Shown here in pieces: positions 38,703 to 47,779 of a stretch of 64,000 bases of DNA. This DNA comes from an uncultured Candidatus Pelagibacter sp. GTDB lineage: Bacteria; Pseudomonadota; Alphaproteobacteria; Pelagibacterales; Pelagibacteraceae. The notes beneath the pieces are model-generated. The model did no database searches. It saw nothing but the letters and a program-made list of their open reading frames with translations, and was not told the DNA's origin. The position numbers and the translations under genes were made by a program. The stretch covers positions 62,001 through 126,000 of the forward strand of contig NZ_CALSOW010000002.1 of assembly GCF_943788075.1 (NCBI RefSeq). Reading direction: 5' to 3'. Numbering within the stretch: position 1 is the first letter of the stretch; each line of letters starts with the position of its first letter.

Positions 38703-39460
38703 CTCAGCTATTTATAACGGTCAAGTAATACACAAAAGGTTTAAACCTAAAGTTCACTAATTTTAGATATAAAGTTTTTTCTCTGTTAATAGATCTTTCT
38801 GAATTAGAAAAACTAGATCAAAATGTTAATTTTTTTTCTTTCAATAAATTTAATTTAATTAGTTTTTATGAAAAAGATCATGGTGAAAGAAATGGCTCTC
38901 CTTTAAAACTATGGGTCCAAAAAAATTTAGAAAGAAATAATATTCAAGCTAAAGATATAAAAATTAAAATTTTGTGTTACCCAAGAATTTTTGGATTTGT
39001 TTTTAATCCTTTAAGTGTTTTTTATATTTATAATTTAGAAGATCAGTTAATTTCAATTTTATATGAAGTTAAGAATACATTCGGTGAACAACACACATAT
39101 ATATTTAAAGTAATAAAAGATTCAAATTTGATACAAAACAACTGTTCTAAAAAATTTCATGTATCCCCATTTATTGAAATGAATTGTAATTATTTTTTTA
39201 GGTTATTAAAACCAGGAAATAAAATTTCAGTTGTAATTGATCAATACGAGAATGAAGACAAAATCTTATACGCCTCTCAAGATGGAGTTAGAAGTGATTT
39301 TAATACAAAACAATTGATTAAATCTTACTTAAAACACCCAGTAATGACATTTAAAATTATTTTAGCGATACATTTTGAAGCGTTTAAATTATGGGCAAAA
39401 GGAATTAAATTCATTAAAAAAAAAATAAAAGTTAAAAATAATATTACATTTGAAAATTAA
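38695..39460 (+). pseudogene. DUF1365 family protein, split by a +1 frameshift
   Basis: ATG at 38695 gives 21 residues (AIYNGQVIHKRFKPKVH), then TAA at 38758-38760. The next frame continues at once as NFRYKVFSLLIDLSELEKLD and runs to 39460, with the DUF1365 signature CYPRIFGFVFNPLSVFYIYN. Removing T38758 restores the family's H-x-F-x-Y-x-V-F start and a 254-residue protein of normal size. DUF1365 proteins accompany FAD oxidoreductases and Cfa enzymes in lipid clusters. Broken by error, mutation or recoding; everything else is intact. Confidence 0.88.
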
Positions 39461-40638
39461 TGATTTTACATAAAATTGCTGACAAGATAATTTTTAACAT
39501 TTTAAAAAGAATAAGTGTTGGATATTTAGAAATTACTTCAATATCTGGCGAACTTTTAAAATTTGGTAATTATGATGATAAACTTAAAGCGGATTTAAAA
39601 ATAAAATCCTCATCTCTAAGCTATAATTTGATTAAAGGGGGAAGCGTTGGTTTAGCCGAATGCTATATGAGAGATGAATTTGAAACTAGTAATTTATCTA
39701 ATCTAATTGAATTAGCAGCAAGAAATATAAGCATTATTCATAAATTTTCTGGAATATTAGATTTAAAATTTTTAAATTTTATTAAAAATAAATTTGTCAA
39801 AAATACCAAAAGTAGAAGCAAAGAAAACATAGCTAGACACTATGATCTTGGAAATGATTTCTTCTCACTATGGCTTGATAAAACACTTACTTATTCTAGT
39901 GCAATATTTGATGAGCAAAATAAAGACTTATCCAATGCTCAAAATAATAAATACCAAAAATTAATTAATTTAATTCAACCTAGTAATGGAGATAAAGTTT
40001 TAGAGATAGGTTGTGGTTGGGGTGGGTTTGCCGAATACCTTGGTAAAAATTATGATGTTAAATTAGATTGTATCACAATTTCAAAAAAGCAATTCGAGTA
40101 TGCTAAAGAGAGAATCCATAGTTGTGGTCTTAATGAAAAAGTAAATATTGAAATTAAGGACTATAGAGACTTAAACAGTAAATATAATTCTATTGCATCA
40201 ATTGAAATGATTGAAGCTGTAGGACAAAATTATTTAGAAAGTTATTTTAAAACTATAAAAGATAATCTATCTGATGGTGGCAAAGCTGCAATACAAGCAA
40301 TAACAATTGATGATAGTCTTTATGATAGATATAAAAATAAACAAGACTTCATCCAAAAATATATTTTTCCAGGTGGTTTTTTGCCCAATAAAAATACTAT
40401 TAATAAACTTGTTTCTAAAAACGGGCTAAGTGTAAATTCATATATTTCATATGCTGATCATTACGCAGATACACTTGCTATATGGAAAGATGAATTTAAC
40501 AAAAAATGGAGTTTAATTAAAGATCAAGGATTTGATTTAACTTTTAAAAGAATGTGGGAATTTTATCTTTCATATTGTGAAGCAGGTTTTAAATCTAAAA
40601 ATATTGATTTAATTCAATTTTCACTTCAAAACAAATAA
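39460..40638 (+). CDS. Cyclopropane-fatty-acid synthase-like SAM methyltransferase
   Basis: 392 residues. N-terminal lipid-binding domain (GGSVGLAECYMRDEFETSNL), then the SAM motif VLEIGCGWGGFAEYLGKNY and ARHYDLGNDFFSLWLDKTLTYSSA with the substrate-site residues, IEMIEAVGQNYLESYF and QDFIQKYIFPGGFLP. The family methylates double bonds of membrane fatty acids. The neighbouring FAD oxidoreductase and DUF1365 suggest a modified branch such as methylated or furan fatty acids rather than plain cyclopropanes (inference). One-base overlap with DUF1365. Confidence 0.88.
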   Translation: MILHKIADKIIFNILKRISVGYLEITSISGELLKFGNYDDKLKADLKIKSSSLSYNLIKGGSVGLAECYMRDEFETSNLSNLIELAARNISIIHKFSGILDLKFLNFIKNKFVKNTKSRSKENIARHYDLGNDFFSLWLDKTLTYSSAIFDEQNKDLSNAQNNKYQKLINLIQPSNGDKVLEIGCGWGGFAEYLGKNYDVKLDCITISKKQFEYAKERIHSCGLNEKVNIEIKDYRDLNSKYNSIASIEMIEAVGQNYLESYFKTIKDNLSDGGKAAIQAITIDDSLYDRYKNKQDFIQKYIFPGGFLPNKNTINKLVSKNGLSVNSYISYADHYADTLAIWKDEFNKKWSLIKDQGFDLTFKRMWEFYLSYCEAGFKSKNIDLIQFSLQNK

Positions 40639-40656
40639 TACATATAGGAGAAGTTA

Positions 40657-41205
40657 ATGCGTCATATAAAATTTATTAGATCAATTTCATTGATAATTTC
40701 ATTATTCTTAATTACAAGTTGTTCAAATAATAGCGCCATGAAACCTGAAGATTTTAAAAATAAAGAACCAAGATTAGTTATAGAAGAGTATATGACTGGA
40801 AATGTTAAAGCTTGGGGCGTATTACAAAATAGATCAGGAAAAGTAACAAGACAGTTTTCAGCTGACTTAAATGGATCTTGGGATGGGAAACAATTAATCC
40901 TTAAAGAAAAATTTAATTGGGATGATGGTGAGGTTCAGAATAGAGAATGGATAATTAATAAAATAGATGATCATTATTACGAAGGTACAGCCGGTGATGT
41001 TGTTGGAAAAGCTAAAGGTTTCTCTTATGGGCCAGCTTTTAAATTCGAATATGTTTTGTTGGTACCAGTTAAAGGCAAAGAAATGAAAATTACGTTTGAT
41101 GACTGGATTTTTAAACAAGATGATAGAGTTGCTATTAATAGAGCTACTATGACTAAGTTTGGTTTTAAAGTTGCTGAGTTAACAGTCGTGTTTGTTAAAG
41201 ACTAG
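40657..41205 (+). CDS. DUF3833 lipoprotein
   Basis: 182 residues. Lipobox LITSC (Cys at about residue 22) after a hydrophobic signal, then a beta-rich domain with FSADLNGSWDGKQLILKE and NREWIINKIDDHYYEGTAGDVVGKA, typical of DUF3833. It is preceded by AGGAGA. DUF3833 genes often sit with Cfa, DUF1365 and SDR genes. Ends with a four-base overlap into the convergent SDR gene. Confidence 0.82.
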   Translation: MRHIKFIRSISLIISLFLITSCSNNSAMKPEDFKNKEPRLVIEEYMTGNVKAWGVLQNRSGKVTRQFSADLNGSWDGKQLILKEKFNWDDGEVQNREWIINKIDDHYYEGTAGDVVGKAKGFSYGPAFKFEYVLLVPVKGKEMKITFDDWIFKQDDRVAINRATMTKFGFKVAELTVVFVKD

Positions 41206-41963
41206 TAATCTATTTTCTTCATTCCTTTAGCAACAAATTTAAAATAAAGGCTACTCGGTAATATTTGAAGAAATTTTAAAAAATAAGTAAAAACTTTTGG
41301 AAAATGTATTTCAAATGATTTTTTAGCAGTGAGTCCTTTAAATATTTCATTAGCAGCAAATTCAGGAGATTTTATCATTGGCATTGGAAAATCATTTTGA
41401 TCAGTCATTGGCGTTTTAATAAAACCTGGACTAACTAAAGAAACTCTTACATTTTTTTGCATCATGTCAAAATTTAAACTTTCTGCAAAGCTGGTAAGAG
41501 CTGCTTTTGAGGCACAATATGCACCGGCAGCAGGTAATCCTCTGTAACCAGCAACTGAAGATATTATTGATATTTGCCCACTTTTTTTTTCAGAAAAATA
41601 ATCATAAATAGAATTTATAGAATTCATTGTTCCAAAATAATTTACTTCCATAATCTCTCTTATTTTATTTAGATTAAATTTTTTCTCTGATTTTGGATCA
41701 TGCATACCAGTACCAAATACACAAATATCAATTTGGTTAAATTGCTCAATTATTTTTTTTGCAACTATTTTACAATTTTCTATTTCTGTTACATCTAATG
41801 GAAAGGGGTAAATATTTTTATTAAGTTCGTTGAGTTCATTTAGTAAATTTTCACGTCTAGCAGATGCAGCAACAATCCAACCACTTTCTGCAAATTTAAT
41901 TGTTAATGCTTTACCTATTCCACTACTAGCACCTGTAATCCAAATAACTTTTTTATCTCCCAT
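41202..41963 (-). CDS. Short-chain dehydrogenase/reductase
   Basis: 253 residues. TGASSGIGKAL nucleotide motif, catalytic Ser in ISIISSVAGYRG, Tyr-Lys in AYCASKAAL, and SPGFIKTPMTDQ. The C-terminal 40 residues are basic and hydrophobic and may contact membrane. Same gene neighbourhood (Cfa/DUF1365/DUF3833) as in other proteobacteria, so a lipid-linked substrate is plausible. Confidence 0.88.
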   Translation of the reverse strand: MGDKKVIWITGASSGIGKALTIKFAESGWIVAASARRENLLNELNELNKNIYPFPLDVTEIENCKIVAKKIIEQFNQIDICVFGTGMHDPKSEKKFNLNKIREIMEVNYFGTMNSINSIYDYFSEKKSGQISIISSVAGYRGLPAAGAYCASKAALTSFAESLNFDMMQKNVRVSLVSPGFIKTPMTDQNDFPMPMIKSPEFAANEIFKGLTAKKSFEIHFPKVFTYFLKFLQILPSSLYFKFVAKGMKKIDY

Positions 41964-41984
41964 AATTTATTGTATAATAGATAT

Positions 41985-42452
41985 GTGTTAAAAAACAAAT
42001 TCATATCATTCTTACTATTAAGTTTAGTTACGTTTTCGGCTTCTTTCATTGGAGGTTTGGCAACAATTAACTTTAAGGAGCCATGGTATTCATTGTTAAT
42101 TAAACCTTCATTTAATCCTCCAGATTGGATATTTGCTCCAGTTTGGACCACACTTTATTTGATGATGACATTCGCTATATGGGTTTATTGGCACAATAAA
42201 AACAGAGATATGAACACCGTCTATATTTATTTCATCCATCTAGTTTTTAATACAACTTGGAGTATAGTTTTTTTCGTACTGCATAATATGTTATTAGCGT
42301 TAGTTATATTGGTAATTTTAATAGTTTTAATTGTTATACTTATTTTTAGGTTCAGACGTGTCAACTTGGTTAGCTCATATCTAATGATTCCCTATGTACT
42401 TTGGTGTACGTTTGCTTTAATTTTAAATTTTAACTTAATAATGTTAAATTAA
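41985..42452 (+). CDS. tspO: TspO/MBR family membrane protein
   Basis: About 155 residues, five membrane helices. Signatures WYSLLIKPSFNPPDWIFAPVWTTLYLMM and FNTTWSIVFF. TspO binds porphyrins and sterols and in alphaproteobacteria links tetrapyrrole level or light and oxygen to gene expression. Start uncertain: I use GTG 41985; a TTG at 41970 is possible. A TATAAT at 41973-41978 lies so close that the message could be almost leaderless. Confidence 0.85.
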   Translation: MLKNKFISFLLLSLVTFSASFIGGLATINFKEPWYSLLIKPSFNPPDWIFAPVWTTLYLMMTFAIWVYWHNKNRDMNTVYIYFIHLVFNTTWSIVFFVLHNMLLALVILVILIVLIVILIFRFRRVNLVSSYLMIPYVLWCTFALILNFNLIMLN

Positions 42453-42454
42453 AT

Positions 42455-43558
42455 ATGGATGATGTTGTAATTATTGGTGGTGGAATAATAGGTGCTGCAA
42501 GTGCTTATTTTTTGTCTAAAGAAGGAAGAAAAGTTAAAGTAATAGAGAGAGACCCAACTTATAAAACAGCTTCCTTTCCACTGTCTTTAGGTGGATTCAG
42601 AAGACAGTTTTTCCAAAAAGAAAATATCTTACTTGGAAAATTTGCAAGAGAATTTATTTACCAAATTCCAAATCTTTTAAAAACTGAAAAAAATCCTAAC
42701 CCTACTGCAAGTATGGTTACTAATGGATATTTATTGATGTTTGGCCCAGAACATGCTGATGAGCAATATAAGGCTCTTGAAAATCATAAAGTTTGTGAAG
42801 CAGGAACAAAAAATATTAAAGGCTCTGAATTATCTAAAGTATTTCCCTATATAAATAGTGAAGGCATAGAAACAGCAACTTATACTGATAACCAAAGTGA
42901 AGGTTGGATTGATCCATTCATGTTTCATAGTGCTCTAAAAAGTAAAGCTATTGAGCTTGGTGCTGAATTTATTAAAGGAGAAGTTAAAAGTATTTCTGAA
43001 ATAAAAGCTAAAACAATAATATCTGCTGCTGGTTGTTGGACTAAAGAATTATTGGAAGATATTCCAGTTGTTCCTCAAAAACACACAGTTTTTAGAGTTA
43101 AATGTCCAAAATATATAAAGGAAATGCCTCTTACTGGTGATTTAACTACAGGTGTTTATTGGAGACCTGAAGGGGGAGAGTATCTAGCTGGATCTCCAAA
43201 CTCTGTTTTTGATGCAACTGATTTAGAACCAGCATGGAATGATTTTGAAGAATTAGTATGGCCAGCATTAGCACAAAGGATACCGGCATTTGAAGAATTA
43301 AAACTAACTGGTGGATGGGCTGGTTATTATGATTGTAATAAATTAGATAACAACGCGGTTGTTGGTAAACATCCAAAATTTGATAATGTTTACATGGCCT
43401 CAGGATTTACTGGTAGGGGTCTTATGCAAGCTCCAGGGATTGGAAGAGCCTTAACAGAATTAATTACTACTGGATCTTATCAAACAATTGATATTAGTGA
43501 TTTTGCTGTTGAAAGAGTGCTTGGAAATAACGCACGACCAGAACCTTACGTTCTATAA
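42455..43558 (+). CDS. DAO-type FAD oxidoreductase (sarcosine/glycine oxidase-like)
   Basis: 367 residues. Rossmann start VVIIGGGIIGAASAYFLSKEGRKVKVIERD, then SLGGFRRQFFQKEN, SEGWIDPFMFHSAL and a C-terminal GFTGRGLMQAPGIGRALTELI that completes the FAD site. Members oxidise secondary amines such as sarcosine or dimethylglycine, or other D-amino acids. Given creatinase and glycine genes in the same window, sarcosine is an attractive substrate, but it is not in that cluster. Confidence 0.8.
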   Translation: MDDVVIIGGGIIGAASAYFLSKEGRKVKVIERDPTYKTASFPLSLGGFRRQFFQKENILLGKFAREFIYQIPNLLKTEKNPNPTASMVTNGYLLMFGPEHADEQYKALENHKVCEAGTKNIKGSELSKVFPYINSEGIETATYTDNQSEGWIDPFMFHSALKSKAIELGAEFIKGEVKSISEIKAKTIISAAGCWTKELLEDIPVVPQKHTVFRVKCPKYIKEMPLTGDLTTGVYWRPEGGEYLAGSPNSVFDATDLEPAWNDFEELVWPALAQRIPAFEELKLTGGWAGYYDCNKLDNNAVVGKHPKFDNVYMASGFTGRGLMQAPGIGRALTELITTGSYQTIDISDFAVERVLGNNARPEPYVL

Positions 43559-43559
43559 A

Positions 43560-45005
43560 TTAAGTTCCACAAAATGTTTGATAGTTGTCATCAAGTGAGG
43601 GTAACTGATAATCTTCAATATCTTTTTGCTCATCGTATGGGTTATCAAATTTAGATAACATTTTATTCATTACCTCTAAGTTATCTTCATTAGCTGCTTT
43701 CAAAGCCTCTTCTACTTTATGATTTCTTGGTATAATTACTGGGTTGGTTTCTTTCATTAGCTCTAAGGATTTCTCTTTTGAATTATCATTTATAGAAATT
43801 CTATTTTGCCATTCATTTGACCAATTAATGAAATCTTTATCATTATATAAGCTGTTGTTACCAATCTTAATGTTCATCAAATAACAAAAGGTATTTGTGT
43901 AATCTGCTTTGTTTTTTTCCATCCAAGATAGCAAATCATCAATAAGCTTTTTATCATCTTTACTTTTTCCAAATAAACCAAGTTTATCTCTCATCATATT
44001 AAGCCATTTTTCTTCATAAATATTTTGAAAGTTATCAATTATTTCAGTAGCTAACTGAATGGCTTTATCTTCATTTTTATCAATGAGTGGAATTAGACAT
44101 TCAGCAAATCTTGATAAATTCCATTTCGTTATTGGGGGTTGATTTGAAAAAGAATATCTTCCAAGTTGATCGATAGAGCTAAAAACTGTTTTAGGATTAT
44201 AGTGATCCATAAAAGCACATGGGCCATAATCAATAGTTTCACCTGAGATTGTCATGTTATCTGTATTCATAACACCATGAATAAAACCAACTCGCATCCA
44301 GTTAACTACTAATTTACATTGTCTTTCCATTACAAGATTAAGTAAATCTAGTGCTTTATTTTTAGAGGATTGAATTTCTGGATAATGTCTGTTGATTGTG
44401 TAATCAACCAATGTATTTAAGTCATCAATATTTTGCTTTGCTGCAATATACTGGAAAGTTCCAACTCTTATATGACTTGAAGCAACACGTGTTAAGATAG
44501 CTCCTGGTAATAAATTTTCTCTAACAACTTTTTCACCAGTTTTGACTACAGCAAGGCTTCTAGTTGTTGGTATTTTTAAAGCATGTATAGCTTCACTAAT
44601 TATATATTCTCTTAACATGGGTCCTAAAACTGCACGACCATCACCACTTCTTGAGAAAGACGTTCTACCAGAGCCCTTAAATTGAACATCATATCTATTG
44701 GTATTATTTACTAAATGTTCTCCTAACAAAACAGCTCTACCATCTCCAAGCATAGTAAAATGTCCAAATTGATGACCTGCATAAGCTTGAGCTATAGTAG
44801 TAGATCCTTTTGGTAAAGTATTTCCAGAAAATATTTGAGATAAATCTTTTTTTTCTATTTTAGAAAAATCTAGGTTTAAATCTTTAGCTAATTGATCATT
44901 TAAAACTACTAACTCAGGATTATGAACGGGGGTAGGTTTAACTTCTTCCTTAAAGGTGTTAGATAATTTTGAATATGTGTTATCAAAATGCCAACCAATG
45001 GTCAT
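43560..45005 (-). CDS. selO: SelO-type protein adenylyltransferase (YdiU)
   Basis: 481 residues, family length. Conserved blocks: AYAGHQFGHFTMLGDGRAVLLGE, DVQFKGSGRTSFSRSGDGRAVLGPMLREYIISEA, FIHGVMNTDNMTISGETIDYGPCAFMD with the pseudokinase metal and catalytic-loop residues. SelO attaches AMP to proteins in redox stress. There is no C-terminal selenocysteine. It ends the formate dehydrogenase run, five bases after fdsA. Confidence 0.92.
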   Translation of the reverse strand: MTIGWHFDNTYSKLSNTFKEEVKPTPVHNPELVVLNDQLAKDLNLDFSKIEKKDLSQIFSGNTLPKGSTTIAQAYAGHQFGHFTMLGDGRAVLLGEHLVNNTNRYDVQFKGSGRTSFSRSGDGRAVLGPMLREYIISEAIHALKIPTTRSLAVVKTGEKVVRENLLPGAILTRVASSHIRVGTFQYIAAKQNIDDLNTLVDYTINRHYPEIQSSKNKALDLLNLVMERQCKLVVNWMRVGFIHGVMNTDNMTISGETIDYGPCAFMDHYNPKTVFSSIDQLGRYSFSNQPPITKWNLSRFAECLIPLIDKNEDKAIQLATEIIDNFQNIYEEKWLNMMRDKLGLFGKSKDDKKLIDDLLSWMEKNKADYTNTFCYLMNIKIGNNSLYNDKDFINWSNEWQNRISINDNSKEKSLELMKETNPVIIPRNHKVEEALKAANEDNLEVMNKMLSKFDNPYDEQKDIEDYQLPSLDDNYQTFCGT

Positions 45006-45010
45006 TTTGA

Positions 45011-47779
45011 TTAACTAACTTCTGCTTGATTTTCTTTAGGTTTAACTTCGGTTTTAAATTGGTTTGAAATTTTTTGAACTTCAACAGAAGAAACTTTATA
45101 TTCAGCACACATAGTCTCTTCATCTTTACCATGACCTGTAACCATATTGACCATATGTTCTGGAAAATGAAATGTTGTAAATACAATTCCTTCTTTAACC
45201 TTATCAGTTACTTCTACTTTTAAAGCTACTTCACCTCTTCCAGAGTATAGTCTTCCAATATCACCAGTATTAATATCTCGATGTGCAGCATCTTTAGGAT
45301 GAATTAAAAGAACATCTTCATCAACAATATTAATGTTTTTAGTTCTTCTTGTCATTGTAGCAGCATTATAGTGTTGAAGAACTCTACTTGTTGTTAAAAT
45401 TAAAGGATAATCTTTTTTGTTTTCCTCAATTTCTGTCGACTCTTTCCAGTCAAAATTCTTAAGCTGTCCTTTTCCTAATTTAAATGTTTCAGTATGAAGA
45501 ATTTGTGTATCTGTTCCGTCTTCTTGAACTGGCCATTGTAATCCTAACTTACCAAGTCTTTCTCTTGTCACTCCTTTAAAGAAAGGAACAACATCTGCAA
45601 TTTCTGATAAAACTTGATCTGCGTTATATGTGGGTTGATCAAAACCTAGTTTTTGCATCATATCTGTTACAATTAATCCATCAGGTTTTGTTCCTGGTAA
45701 AGGTTCAACAGCTCTGTTTACTCTTTGAATTCTTCTTTCAGTATTTGTAAATGTACCGTCTTTTTCCAAGAAAGTTGTACCAGGCAAGACAACGGTCGCA
45801 AGTTTTGCTGTTTCACTCATAAAAATTTCTTGAACAACTAAAAGCTCTAAAGAATTCATCGCTTCAACTACGTGTGCACTATTAGGATCAGTTTGAACAA
45901 TATCTTCTCCAATAATCCACAGACCTTTTAATTCTTTATCAATTGCTGCTTCAAACATTTGTGGAATTTTTAATCCTGGTTTAGTCGGATGGGTTACTCC
46001 ATATTTTTCTGTATAGAATTTTTGATTGTTTTCATCTGCTACTTCAAAATAACCAGCACCTTGGTGTGGTTGACAACCCATATCAGCTGCACCTTGGACA
46101 TTGTTTTGACCTCTAAGAGGGTTCACTCCAACACCTCTTCTTCCAATATTTCCAGTAATCATTGCAAGATCTGCTATTAGCATTACAGTTTTTGAGCCTT
46201 GTTGGTGTTCAGTTACCCCTAAACCATGGAATTCCATAGAATTATGTGCTGTTGCATAAGCAATTGCTGCCTCTTTAACAAGCTGTTTATCTACACCTGC
46301 AACTTTTGCTAAATGATCAACATCTTGTCTTTCAATCTCTTTGATAAAATTATCAAAACCTTCAGTTCTATCTCTTACAAAATCTGCGTTGTGTAGTTTT
46401 GATTTAATGATGAAATGTAACATCATATTAAGAACCGCAACATTTGTTCCAGGTCTAAGTTTGATGTGATAATCTGCAAGCTTAGCAAGCTCTGTAGTAA
46501 TTGGATCTAGTACAATTAATTTTTTGCCCTTCATTACTTGTTGTTTAATTTTTGCACCTGTGACTGGGTGAGCGTTAGTAGGGTTGGCACCTATTACTAA
46601 AAACAAGTCAGCAAAATAAATATCCTCTGTAGAATTTGTTGCAGCTCCTGTTCCAAATGTTTGTTGCATACCCCACGCTGTTGGTGAATGACAAATTCTT
46701 GCACAACAATCTACACTGTTAGTTCCAACAGCAGCTCGTATCATTTTTTGAAAAACATAGTTTTCTTCATTAGTACATCTAGCTGAAGAAATTCCTGCAA
46801 ACGCATCAGGACCATTATCATTTGTAATTCTATTCATTTCTTTTTTGATAAAGTCATAAGCTTCATCCCACGATGCCTCTTCAAATTTTCCATTTCTCTT
46901 GATTAATGGAGTTTTTAATCTGTCAGGATGATCATAAAAACTAAAAGCGTATCTTCCTTTAATACAAGTATGTCCTGCATTTACTTCTGTTTCTTTTGGA
47001 GTATCTATAGCAACAACTTTGTTATCTTTGATTGATGCTTCTAAATTACACCCAACTCCACAATAAGAACATGTTGTTCTAACTTTTTCATCTACATCAG
47101 CAGATTTTGATTTGAAAACATCAGAGATTGCATCTGTTGGGCAAGTATGTGCACAAGCTCCACAAGATACACAAGAGCTATCACCAAACATCATGTCATT
47201 GTCTGTTGTAATTTTAGACTCAAATCCTCTGCCACTCATTGTTAAAACAAAAGAACCTTGTATTTCATCACACGCTCTAACGCATCTTCCACAGTTAATA
47301 CAATTATCTAAGTTCATTCTCATATAATCATGAGAAGTGTCTCTTGGAATTCCTTTGTGCTGCTTTGGACTGTTATATCTGTGATCCGAAATACCTAAAT
47401 CATTAGCAACTGTTTGAAGTTCACAATTATTATTTACTTCACAACTATCACATTCCATAGGGTGATCTGTTAAAACTAATTCAACAATATTTTTTCTAAG
47501 ACTTGTTATTGCTTCATTGGATGTAAAGATATGTTGGTTTTCAGCAACTGGAGTATGACAAGATGCAACCATTCTTGTTGGGCCATCTTTTTCTAAAGCA
47601 ACTTCAACCGAACAAACACGACAAGCACCATAAGGAGCTAAATTTGGATCATCACAAAGGGTTGGAACTTTTTTTTCTCCAACATAACTTTTAACAAATT
47701 TTAAAATAGACGTGTGATTAGCACCAATTTCATATGGTTTACCATCGATATAAGCTATTTTTCTTTTTTCAGAACTCAT
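45011..47779 (-). CDS. fdsA: NAD-linked formate dehydrogenase, molybdenum catalytic subunit
   Basis: 922 residues. N-terminal 2Fe-2S ferredoxin domain (CDDPNLAPYGACRVC), then His/Cys 4Fe-4S and two 4Fe-4S clusters (NCINCGRCVRACDEIQ, CVSCGACAHTCPTDA), a further CSYCGVGCNLE cluster and the molybdopterin domain. The active-site Cys is in CARICHSPTAWGM; no in-frame UGA, so it is Cys- and not selenocysteine-dependent. Oxidises formate to CO2, reducing NAD through FdsB. One-base overlap with fdsB. Confidence 0.95.
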   Translation of the reverse strand: MSSEKRKIAYIDGKPYEIGANHTSILKFVKSYVGEKKVPTLCDDPNLAPYGACRVCSVEVALEKDGPTRMVASCHTPVAENQHIFTSNEAITSLRKNIVELVLTDHPMECDSCEVNNNCELQTVANDLGISDHRYNSPKQHKGIPRDTSHDYMRMNLDNCINCGRCVRACDEIQGSFVLTMSGRGFESKITTDNDMMFGDSSCVSCGACAHTCPTDAISDVFKSKSADVDEKVRTTCSYCGVGCNLEASIKDNKVVAIDTPKETEVNAGHTCIKGRYAFSFYDHPDRLKTPLIKRNGKFEEASWDEAYDFIKKEMNRITNDNGPDAFAGISSARCTNEENYVFQKMIRAAVGTNSVDCCARICHSPTAWGMQQTFGTGAATNSTEDIYFADLFLVIGANPTNAHPVTGAKIKQQVMKGKKLIVLDPITTELAKLADYHIKLRPGTNVAVLNMMLHFIIKSKLHNADFVRDRTEGFDNFIKEIERQDVDHLAKVAGVDKQLVKEAAIAYATAHNSMEFHGLGVTEHQQGSKTVMLIADLAMITGNIGRRGVGVNPLRGQNNVQGAADMGCQPHQGAGYFEVADENNQKFYTEKYGVTHPTKPGLKIPQMFEAAIDKELKGLWIIGEDIVQTDPNSAHVVEAMNSLELLVVQEIFMSETAKLATVVLPGTTFLEKDGTFTNTERRIQRVNRAVEPLPGTKPDGLIVTDMMQKLGFDQPTYNADQVLSEIADVVPFFKGVTRERLGKLGLQWPVQEDGTDTQILHTETFKLGKGQLKNFDWKESTEIEENKKDYPLILTTSRVLQHYNAATMTRRTKNINIVDEDVLLIHPKDAAHRDINTGDIGRLYSGRGEVALKVEVTDKVKEGIVFTTFHFPEHMVNMVTGHGKDEETMCAEYKVSSVEVQKISNQFKTEVKPKENQAEVS

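Noticed and set aside
41960-41990. Leaderless tspO message from TATAAT 41973-41978
   Set aside because: No -35 partner is visible and the start codon is itself uncertain, so I only mention it under the gene.
45011-47779. Selenocysteine in formate dehydrogenase
   Set aside because: The active-site position is an ordinary Cys codon and there is no in-frame TGA.
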